Source: Anodontia alba (lineage: Eukaryota > Mollusca > Bivalvia > Lucinida > Lucinidae). Taken from it: a DNA stretch of 64,000 nt. Below, one piece after another: positions 54,471-62,536 of the stretch. The translations under genes were made by a program, and so were the position numbers. Location: NCBI GenBank assembly GCA_964016985.1, contig OZ024828.1, forward strand, positions 76,777,869 through 76,841,868, given 5' to 3'. The notes beneath the pieces were generated by a model, which was given only the letters and a program-made list of their open reading frames with translations, was not told where the DNA came from and did no database searches. Positions within the stretch are counted from its first letter, which is position 1. The number at the start of each line of letters is the position of its first letter.

Positions 54471-55500
54471 GGACGAACCCATTTTATTGATTTTTTATTG
54501 TCGGGGGACAATAAAAACCTTAAAACTACAATAGTTGTTGAAAGTTCAATTTGTCACCAACTCATTTTTATCTGCTGCTCCACGACCTCTTTATAATAGC
54601 CTAAATGAGCCAGTTCATGGTACTTATCTCATATGCGAAAAGCGAAGGCTCAGGCGCAACTGCTCATCCGCGCAGTCACGCCAGAGCCTTTGCTGTTCGC
54701 ACACTTGTAGAATAGAACCAGACGAAGGTTAAGGCCAAGAATCAGACATCTAGCCCTACTAAATGGCTGGGCATGCGCATTTGCAGAGGACGAAAAGTAC
54801 CGTTATCTTGTGTCACTGCTCAAATCGTGTTAAACACCGATGTTATATCCAAGCAAAATTATACGGTGTTATAATAATATGAATACAGGTAATGCCGATA
54901 GGCGAGCTCGCAATGCACTATGCTTTGAAAAACCACATTTTGCAGTTACAGTACAATTGGATAATATAAAAGCCAAACACGTCCAAAAAATCAAAGTATA
55001 GGACCCAAGCTATACCCTTAAATTTTAGTAACGGATTCTGGTACCGGATTTTCCCAGTCGGTCCCGGCAAATACAAACAGATCAGCCACATTAATTAAGA
55101 ACCCGACAAACTGCAAACAAAATGTTTCTTCCGGTTTGGTTTGACGACGAGTGCCTTCGGCCACATGCGGCAGCAAGCTCGCTAAAACCTATCACAAAAT
55201 GTGTTATAACGAACTGTGTTATAAAGATGAAGATATTTTGGTGTATTTCTATTTGGTAGAAAATTTTCCCTTCAAAACTACAAAAGCAAAAGATGAATAA
55301 TTATGAATAATTAATGGCAAATGACTCCTTTTCAAATTGAAAAGACTTTTCCTTGGCAACTTGCAGAATGAAGTCTCTGGAGGCCTATTATTTTTCATTC
55401 ACACTATATCGTATTGCCAGTGCCACCAAAATTAAGCTATGTCCAGTGAAATGGGGCATTTATGTACTTGTGTCTTGTATATTCTAGAGAGATACAGAGT

Positions 55501-55501
<1 letters not shown>

Positions 55502-55543
<42 letters not shown>
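55502..55543 (+). repeat. (GA)n microsatellite
   Basis: About 20 GA units without interruption. Confidence 0.97.
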
Positions 55544-55549
<6 letters not shown>

Positions 55550-56381
55550 AAGGTGGTATAAAATCCACAGTTCGCTTTCAACTTCTAATCTTTTGGTTTT
55601 GTAGGTATTTTGGTAGGGAAAAATGCTCACCAAAATTGAATTACACCAACAGCCTCTTTATTATTACAATACAGGGTTAATTAGGCGTCAGTCTAGGTCA
55701 AACCAAAAATTTCATATCTCATATCTGGTATCTGATATTGCAATTCTGTGTTTTGATACTACCCGTCTGTGACAACCACTGGCGTAATTCATTAATGTCA
55801 GTTGCCAGAATGATTCCTGCCAGCGTTCTACTTCTGAATTCATCTTGAATAGTCAAGACTTCTGCTAGAAAGTGAGTGTGGTGTGTTTTCGGAAAGGACG
55901 AGGAACCGCATCAATATTGACAATATCTAACCACTGTGTATCTAACCGAACCAATTGCCTCATGCCATTTTCTTTGAGCGAGACAAAGCTGAGGTCAAAA
56001 TACTTTTCTGTAGTCAGTTATTGAAAATGGCCACAGTCATTTAACCTTTAAGAATATTTTGATTGTGTTTCGCGTATAGAATCTAGCCAATGCACATGAG
56101 ATGCTATTTCGCAATGACCGAAGCCAAGCCGAGGCCAAAAAATGTGAAAATAGGAAAAAAATGACCAGGAGTCTTGGATCGTATTGGATACTTCGTCCAA
56201 ATTTTGTGTATACATTAATACTGACAATCATACAACGCGGTGTCGACGTCGTCGCGACGTCGTGTTGGCTGGGATGCCGCTGATAATTAAAATAGGTCAG
56301 ACGACAGTTTACAGAGAAGAATACTTGGTTTTCTAAATGTAAAACAAATTCCATCTTATCAAAAAGAGTCCCGTTCTGTTG

Positions 56382-56434
56382 ATAAATCTGAGCTAGCGGA
56401 TTCCCTTTTATTCGCAACCAGCCATTCTAGTAAC
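56382..56434 (+). repeat. Left copy of about 50-bp direct repeat flanking the MITE/LINE composite
   Basis: AAATCTGAGCTAGCGGATTC and the following bases to TCTAGTAACC recur at 61253-61305 with one two-base difference. The copies border the 4.77-kb MITE+LINE block at 0 and about 50 bp. Confidence 0.8.
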
Positions 56435-56649
56435 CCATTACAAAAGCACGCCTATTCAAATATATAGAAAATTTCACCTCCAAAAACTGAAAATTTTCAG
56501 ATAAAAAACTCTGATATTTTTCATATTTCTGCTCAAAACATAGATTGTGAGTACTCGTTAGAACCGCCTCGCCGAGGCGGTTCTAACGAGTACCCACAAT
56601 CTATGTTTTGAGCAGAAATAAGAAAAATAATGTATACCCCTGTAAACCC

Positions 56650-57579
56650 AAAATCTCAAGCAATACAATCAACAAGACTGAGACAACCAACGCCAACCAA
56701 AGTGCTTCACAGAAGAAACAGTTCAAGAAACCTCAAGGAAAGACACAACAGAAACTCTTAAACAGCACATATACAAAACGTAGTGCTCATAGCTCAATAG
56801 TGTTGAAACAAGTACAACCCCAACGGTCCCAACCAACTCTGAATACAGATGACGAGACCGATCATATAGACCTGACTGAAAGCGCGAGAAAACCTATAAA
56901 ACAACCAACACTTCTGATTGGCAGCTCCATCCTGAAACAAATGCAAACAAATGAACTAAACGGTCATACAACTGTGCGCTCTTTCCCAGGAGCAACTATA
57001 ACAACCCTTAATGACAAAATTAAAAAGTACGATATTGATGAGTGTAAAACCATCATTCTGCATGTCGGTGGTAATGATGCTGACGAAGGTGTTGACATAG
57101 ACAGCTTCTGTGATAATTACATCGCACTACTAGAGATCCTGGCGTCTGATAACCGTCGGATCATAGTATCAGGACTCCTACCGAGGAAGACAGCTAATCT
57201 TGAACCTTATAACGAACAACTCAGGTCTCTATGTGCTGAAAATGACATTGAATTTGTAGACCACTTTGACAGTTTTCTTCTTGCCACGGGTGAAATACCT
57301 GCAAATTATTTTTGGAAAGACAAAGTGCATTTAAATCAACAGGGTAAACAAAAACTCTTGTCGAACATCAACAATGTATGTAAAATCACCAATGTTCAGA
57401 AACCTTTACGACCAAAGAGACTGTTTCAAGGATCTCAACAGGGAGCAAGGCCTCCTTACCATAAGGGCCCTCGCTCGATGTCGAGATTCTGCCATATCTG
57501 CAAAACAAACAGCCATAGTACCGAGATGTGTTGGTACAATGGGAGGAACACTGGTATGCCGGGTCGATTCCCCCAATAG
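56650..57579 (+). CDS. LINE ORF1: SGNH/GDSL esterase-like domain and CCHC zinc knuckle, 5'-truncated
   Basis: ORF1 protein of a CR1-type LINE, expected to bind element RNA. The open frame can be read from a TTG at 56608, but its first 14 codons are MITE sequence and no genuine start codon is present. Residues counted from 56608: a basic Gln/Lys/Thr-rich N region (15-90); an esterase fold with the GSS block (Ser106/107), SFPGATI, the GGND block (154-157) and the catalytic-type D-x-x-H (D238, H241); then a zinc knuckle C295-x2-C298-x4-H303-x4-C308. ORF1 esterase domains are known in CR1 elements. It ends in TAG at 57577-57579, in the same frame as ORF2. Confidence 0.85.
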   Translation, partial: KISSNTINKTETTNANQSASQKKQFKKPQGKTQQKLLNSTYTKRSAHSSIVLKQVQPQRSQPTLNTDDETDHIDLTESARKPIKQPTLLIGSSILKQMQTNELNGHTTVRSFPGATITTLNDKIKKYDIDECKTIILHVGGNDADEGVDIDSFCDNYIALLEILASDNRRIIVSGLLPRKTANLEPYNEQLRSLCAENDIEFVDHFDSFLLATGEIPANYFWKDKVHLNQQGKQKLLSNINNVCKITNVQKPLRPKRLFQGSQQGARPPYHKGPRSMSRFCHICKTNSHSTEMCWYNGRNTGMPGRFPQ

Positions 57580-57594
57580 CAAATAAATGGGCGT

Positions 57595-60500
57595 GTGAAA
57601 CACATATTACCAACAGATAATAATATATCAATGAGACTGCCCCCAGACACAGAAAACCATTCACCACAACAACAATGTGAATATGATGAAACAATTATCA
57701 TACCACAAGAACCTGTGCATCCCGGTGATCCTTCCCTTGCTAACACTTCTTCTTTGCCCAATCAAAACATTATACCAAACTTTCATACCTGTGATCCTAC
57801 CTGCTTGATGCCTAACACCACAAGTAATACCACTTTGGACTTGTTATCCAAGTCAAAAGGGTTGCATTTTTGTAATCTTAATGTTAGGCACATTGTCTCT
57901 AAATTTGATGAGATACGCATTATCATGGCTAACAAGACATGCCCAGATATTCTGGGTATTTGTGAGTCATTTTTAGAACCGACCGTCTCTGACAATGTGG
58001 TGGCGATCGACGGATTTGAGATTCTTAGAAAAGATAGAGCAGAGACCAAAAATAAAACTGGTGGTGGTCTACTATTATACATTAGAAACACAATTAAGTT
58101 CAAACGCAGGCCTGAGTTTGAAACATCTAGCTTAGAAACACTTTGGGCTGAAATCGAGCTACCGAATGCTAAACCTTTTCTCTTATGTACAGTTTACAGG
58201 CCACCCGATGCAAAAAGCGAATGGATCGACTTGTTTGAGGTAGAGCTTTCCATAGCACAGACATCTGGTCTTGAATTCCTTCTCATGGGTGATTTTAATG
58301 TTGATTTGAAAGCTCATACGAATAATAAATGGCTAAACCTTATAAATCTATTCGATTTAACTCAACTGGTAACAGAGCCAACAAGGGTAACGGAAACTAC
58401 CAATACGTTAATTGATCATGTATATACGACTCATCCAGAGAATATTGTACGTTGTTTTACTTCTACTTTATCTTTAAGCGATCACTTTCCCATTTGCTTT
58501 ACACGAAAAGTAAACTCAAAGCTTCTAAAAGACAAACATACTACCACTACTTATCGCAGCTACAAGCATTTTGACGAAAATAAGTTTATATCTGATATTG
58601 CTAACGATTTGGATGAATTTGCGGCAGATAAATCAAGTATAGACGAAGACCTTAACATCTGGTATTCATTCCTTTTGAAACACTTGAACAATCATGCTCC
58701 GATTAAATCCAAACGCGTAAAATCTAAACGTATGCCTGACTGGTTTACTCCAGATATAATTCAAATGCAATCTTTACGAGATAAAACCAAACGATTAAAG
58801 CAATGGAGTGATCATAGAAAATGCCGCAATAAAACAAAACAACTCATACGACAAGCAAAACGTAAATATTTTTCTAATAGCATAACAAATTCAAAAGATA
58901 CCAAATCCTTATGGAAACACCTGCGAGACGTGACTAATGGTAGCAAGACTGCCTCCAGTAATTTGCCTCAAAAACTTATAATCGGAAATGAAACCATTAC
59001 GGAGTCTGAAGCTGTTGCGAGCAAACTGAATAAATACTTTGCTTCAGTTGCCGAGCTTTTGAATAAAAACACATCATCCGGAAATTCATTAGACTTTGAC
59101 ACCAATAAAATCAGCGATTTTGTTGATAGCAAAGTGCCTACAAACACACAATTTACAATTCCATTTATTACCCCCGAACAAGTTTTATTACATATTAATA
59201 CCTTAGAGGTTTCAAAATCGACCGGGCTTGACGGCATAGGGCCAAGGATCATCAAACTTGCTGCTAAATCATTATCGCCATCGATTGCGATGCTTATCAA
59301 TAAAAGCATTGCGACCGGCCAGTTTCCTTCTCAAATGAAATTGGCAAAGGTACTTCCAATTTACAAAGGTGGTGAAAAGTCCGACCCCTCAAACTATAGG
59401 CCAATTTCTATCCTGTCCACTGTATCTAAAATTTTCGAAAAGCACGTGAACAAACATCTTATGGCATATTTGAACAAATATAAACTTCTACATGACAATC
59501 AATCCGGGTTCAGGCCAAAACATAGTTGCCAAACAGCTTTAGTCAAACTCATTAATGACTGGATGACATGTATTGATAAGGGTGACTTGGTTGGAGCCCT
59601 TTTTATCGATTTTCGGAAGGCTTTTGATCTAGTTGATCACTCCATCTTGCTGAATAAACTTGCATTATACAAACTTAACCCTTCTGCCATTCAGTGGTTC
59701 AAATCATATTTATGTTCTCGACAACAAGTAATCGAGAGTGATAAAGGGTTGACGGATTTCACCACCGTACAATCTGGTGTGCCTCAGGGCTCAATATTAG
59801 GCCCTACCTTATTTCTCATTTTTATCAACGATCTTCCGCTTCATATCAAAAAGTGCTCCTCTGATTTGTATGCAGATGACACGACGATTCACACGCATGG
59901 TAATGACATAGATGCTATTGAAGAAGATCTGCAAGGAGAATTCGGTAGCACAAAAACATGGGGAAAGATAAACAAAATGAATGTTCACATGACCAAAACA
60001 ACTTGTATGCTAGTTGGCGCTAGAAAACGCTTGAACGACTCTCGACCTCTAAATATTATTGCTGACGATGTCAATATTCAATCCGTTAGTAAACAGAAAC
60101 TCCTTGGTGTTTATATCGATGAACACCTTTCTTGGTCTGCTCATATAGACCACTTATGCTCCCTTATCTCATCTAAAATATCTCTATTACGCCAGTTAGC
60201 AACGTATGTACCGACACATATTCAAAAAGTTTACTATCAGGGGTATATTCTTCCTTATATTGATTATGGCTCTGTTACCTGGGGGTCAGCCTCTGTAACT
60301 AATATTGAACGCATATCCAAGCTGCAAAAACGCGCTGCTCGAATCATCCTGCGAGCAAATTACGATACCCCATCAGTAGATATGTTCAGTCAACTGGGAT
60401 GGCTGTCAATTCCGGACAGACTTAAATATAATAAGGCTGTCTTGACATACCGAGCAATAAATAATTTATCCCCTGAATATATAACACAACTTCTAAAACC

Positions 60501-60693
60501 AGTATCCGAGGTACACACTCTTAACCTCAGGTCATCAGAAAATGGCTCACTTTATGTGCCGAAAGCACGGACAGCACTTTTTGATGGCTCTTTTTCGTGT
60601 TCCGCACCAAGACTATGGAATGCTCTACCTCAAACAGTAAAAACATCGGGGTCACTCTCTACCTTTAAGCAGTCTCTTAAAGCAACATTTTAA
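57595..60693 (+). CDS. LINE ORF2: APE endonuclease-reverse transcriptase
   Basis: Nicks target DNA and copies element RNA by target-primed reverse transcription. Counted from the GTG at 57595 the frame has 1032 codons; the first ATG is at 57631. An apurinic-type endonuclease comes first: LNVRHI and ICESF near 100-125, TGGGLLLYIR about 154-163, GDFN at 232-235, SDH at 295-297. The reverse transcriptase follows: YRPISILSTVSKIFEKHV, SGFRPKHS, motif A FIDFRKAFD (Asp672), SGVPQGSILGPTLFLIFIND and catalytic YADD (759-762). The C-terminal CR1-type module ends with WNALP and LSTFKQSLKATF. All catalytic residues I can check are present and the frame is unbroken, so the protein may be functional. TAA stop at 60691-60693. 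Confidence 0.95.
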   Translation: MKHILPTDNNISMRLPPDTENHSPQQQCEYDETIIIPQEPVHPGDPSLANTSSLPNQNIIPNFHTCDPTCLMPNTTSNTTLDLLSKSKGLHFCNLNVRHIVSKFDEIRIIMANKTCPDILGICESFLEPTVSDNVVAIDGFEILRKDRAETKNKTGGGLLLYIRNTIKFKRRPEFETSSLETLWAEIELPNAKPFLLCTVYRPPDAKSEWIDLFEVELSIAQTSGLEFLLMGDFNVDLKAHTNNKWLNLINLFDLTQLVTEPTRVTETTNTLIDHVYTTHPENIVRCFTSTLSLSDHFPICFTRKVNSKLLKDKHTTTTYRSYKHFDENKFISDIANDLDEFAADKSSIDEDLNIWYSFLLKHLNNHAPIKSKRVKSKRMPDWFTPDIIQMQSLRDKTKRLKQWSDHRKCRNKTKQLIRQAKRKYFSNSITNSKDTKSLWKHLRDVTNGSKTASSNLPQKLIIGNETITESEAVASKLNKYFASVAELLNKNTSSGNSLDFDTNKISDFVDSKVPTNTQFTIPFITPEQVLLHINTLEVSKSTGLDGIGPRIIKLAAKSLSPSIAMLINKSIATGQFPSQMKLAKVLPIYKGGEKSDPSNYRPISILSTVSKIFEKHVNKHLMAYLNKYKLLHDNQSGFRPKHSCQTALVKLINDWMTCIDKGDLVGALFIDFRKAFDLVDHSILLNKLALYKLNPSAIQWFKSYLCSRQQVIESDKGLTDFTTVQSGVPQGSILGPTLFLIFINDLPLHIKKCSSDLYADDTTIHTHGNDIDAIEEDLQGEFGSTKTWGKINKMNVHMTKTTCMLVGARKRLNDSRPLNIIADDVNIQSVSKQKLLGVYIDEHLSWSAHIDHLCSLISSKISLLRQLATYVPTHIQKVYYQGYILPYIDYGSVTWGSASVTNIERISKLQKRAARIILRANYDTPSVDMFSQLGWLSIPDRLKYNKAVLTYRAINNLSPEYITQLLKPVSEVHTLNLRSSENGSLYVPKARTALFDGSFSCSAPRLWNALPQTVKTSGSLSTFKQSLKATF

Positions 60694-61133
60694 CCCTTAT
60701 AAAATGTCTTTAACTATGATTTTAATGATATACCATGTGTAAAATTATCGCTGAAACCGTTATTGTAACTGAATTGAGAGCTTTTATGACCTAGCATAAT
60801 TGTTTTAGATATTGGTTTTATGCGCTCGTCAAATCTTAAAGCACTTACAAAAACTGTGATAACATACAGATTTGTCTTTGATATAATTCAGTGCCATGTT
60901 TGGTTTTAAATCACTTGCACATACCTGTTAGCACTTTTATTTGATAAAAACTTTATACAAGCATTCACTTCGCTACAAGCTACTTTTATCCCATGAATTT
61001 CTTAGCTGTTAGTTAAGTCTTGTTGTATATATGTATATAAATTTTAGTTAGAGGACCACAAGGTAGAATAGTTATTTATAGCTAATTGTGTCATCCTCTT
61101 GAAACATTGTTTAAATAAATAAATAAATAAATA
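60694..61133 (+). other. LINE 3' UTR and AAAT tail
   Basis: Non-coding 3' end of the LINE. Bases 61050-61100 can form a stem (GAGGACCACAAG against the CCTCTTG region), possibly the reverse-transcriptase recognition hairpin. The element finishes in about five AAAT units rather than a long poly(A), as in CR1/L2 elements. Confidence 0.7.
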
Positions 61134-61252
61134 AAACCCCAGTTTTACTATATAAAAGTGGGGTTTAAGGGGGTCAAAATTATATAGGCATGTTTTCGTG
61201 ATGTGTGTTCAGAAGGCGGTGTCGCGAAAAAAGGCATTGCCTTAATTACATA

Positions 61253-61305
61253 TTAAATCTGAGCTAGCGGTTCCCTTTTATTCGCAACCAGCCATTCTAG
61301 TAACC
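61253..61305 (+). repeat. Right copy of about 50-bp direct repeat
   Basis: Matches 56382-56434. It follows the MITE right end by about 50 bp of different sequence (GTGTTCAGAAGGCGGTGTCG). Confidence 0.8.
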
Positions 61306-61409
61306 TAATAAATGCACACTAGAAGTGACCGATAACATTTCTACTGACCTATTAACTTCTACAGTCTGATCTAGAAACCGTTTAAAGACCGGATATCGAT
61401 CCTTTTTAA

Positions 61410-61650
61410 CATTACGAAAACATGCCTATTCAGATATACTGAAAATTTTACCAACAAAAATGAAAATTTTCAGATAAAAAAAATCTGATATTTTTCATAT
61501 TTCTGCTCAAAACATAGATTATGGGTACTCGTTAGAACCGCCTCGCCGAGGCGGTTCTAACGAGTACCCACAATCTATGTATTTGAGCAGAAATAAGAAA
61601 AATAATGCATACCCCTGTAAACCCCAGTTTTATTATATGGTTTCGTGATG
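61410..61650 (+). mobile_element. Palindromic MITE (H8), internally deleted on the right
   Basis: CATTACGAAAACATGCC start and a complete core hairpin. After CCCAGTTTTATTATATGG it jumps straight to TTTCGTGATG, lacking about 30 bp found in full copies. Confidence 0.82.
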
Positions 61651-61726
61651 AGTACCAAGTTTTTAACTTAAAGCAGGAAAATACCGCTGGAGGTCATATG
61701 GAGGAATGACCAAACTTCAAATTTTG

Positions 61727-62003
61727 CATCACGAAAACATGTCTATAAAATTTTGACCCCCCTGAACCCCACTTTTATATAGAAAAACTGGGGTTTACAG
61801 GGGTATACATTATTTTCTTATTTTTGCACAAAACATAGATTGTGGGCACTCGTTAGAACCGCCTCACCGAGGCGGTTCTAACGGGTACCCACAATCTATG
61901 TTTTGAGCAGAAATATGAAAAAATATCAGATTTTTTGTCTAAAAATTTTCTGTTTTTGGAGGTGAAAATTTCAATATATTTGAATAGGCGTGTTTTCGTA
62001 ATG
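61727..62003 (+). mobile_element. Palindromic MITE (H8), intact
   Basis: 277 bp from CATCACGAAAACATG to GGCGTGTTTTCGTAATG. Central arms ACTCGTTAGAACCGCCTC / GAGGCGGTTCTAACGGGT form a long hairpin. An inner AACTGGGGTTTACAGGGG segment lies on the left side only, so the two halves outside the core are not mirror images. Confidence 0.88.
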
Positions 62004-62290
62004 ATCTAGACTGTGACCTTCTATGGCTTCTCTGATTTGAATGGTCCAGTGGATCCATTGCGCTATGCATCTGCGTTGACGTCAAAGTCTAAAAAAATCT
62101 AAAGTTAATATAAACGGTTAATTTTAGGCTTTTGCAAAGAAAGTAGAGAGCTGAGAAACATTTAACCAAACGACTATGTTGCTTTGACGTCACTATATCG
62201 CGATGATACTAGAAACGTTGTGCTCTTTTATGTGATGTAATTGTACAATGTGCGTCACGGCAGTGGCAGTAATACATGATGCTGCATTGT

Positions 62291-62536
62291 ATCACGAAAA
62301 CATACCTATATAATTTTGACCCCCTTAGACCTCACTTTTATATAGTAAAACTGGGGTTTACAGGGGTATACATTATTTTTCTTATTTTGGCTCAAAAGAT
62401 AGATTGTGGATACTCGTTAGAACCGCCTCGCCGAGGCGGTTCTAACGAGTACCCACAATCTATCTTTTGAGCAAAAATAAGAAAAAATATCAGTTTTTTT
62501 ATCTGAAAATTTTCAAGTTTTTGGAGGTGAAATTTT
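62291..62536 (+). mobile_element. Palindromic MITE (H8), right end replaced
   Basis: Left end ATCACGAAAACATACCTATA and the central palindrome with CCGCCTCGCCGAGGCGG are present; the right end is cut at 62536 by the adjoining retroelement. Confidence 0.85.

Larger units (their letters stand above)
43872..56435. other. Probable intergenic region
   Basis: Apart from listed repeats and the weak exon candidate at 46098, I see no gene. 48730-50460 and 54730-56380 look like unique AT-rich sequence. 44500-44620 contains a GGTACGGTACCATACCCAG inverted motif of unknown origin. Confidence 0.55.
56650..61133 (+). mobile_element. CR1-like non-LTR retrotransposon, 5'-truncated, inside a MITE
   Basis: A 4484-bp LINE with ORF1 (SGNH esterase-like plus zinc knuckle), ORF2 (APE endonuclease plus reverse transcriptase), a 3' UTR of about 420 bp and an AAAT microsatellite tail (61112-61133). 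The insertion is exact: AAACCC occurs at 56644-56649 and again at 61134-61139, and the flanks rejoin into a 278-bp MITE of the size of intact copies. No Met codon occurs in frame in the element's part of ORF1 before the esterase domain, so the 5' end is truncated. ORF2 has no frameshift or stop over 1032 codons, which suggests a recent insertion. CR1/L2 affiliation is from domain order and tail type. Confidence 0.9.
56436..61203 (+). mobile_element. Palindromic MITE (family H8), split by the LINE
   Basis: The left part (56436-56649) holds the CATTAC...GCCTATTCAAATAT end and the central palindrome around CGCCTCGCCGAGGCG. The right part (61134-61203) holds the CCCAGTTTTAC...GGCATGTTTTCGTGATG end. 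Without the LINE and one AAACCC copy it is 278 bp, equal to the intact copy at 17552-17829. The ends are imperfect inverted repeats of about 20 bp. It encodes no protein. Confidence 0.9.

Noticed and set aside
54080..54511. 143-codon minus-strand ORF
   Set aside because: It lies within the 178-bp tandem array and shows the same phrase repeated; no protein features.
56037..56417. 126-codon minus-strand ORF
   Set aside because: No motifs, no splice support, and it spans the 50-bp direct repeat.
57456..57761. Minus-strand ORFs over the LINE
   Set aside because: Shadows of ORF1 and ORF2, which carry the domain evidence.
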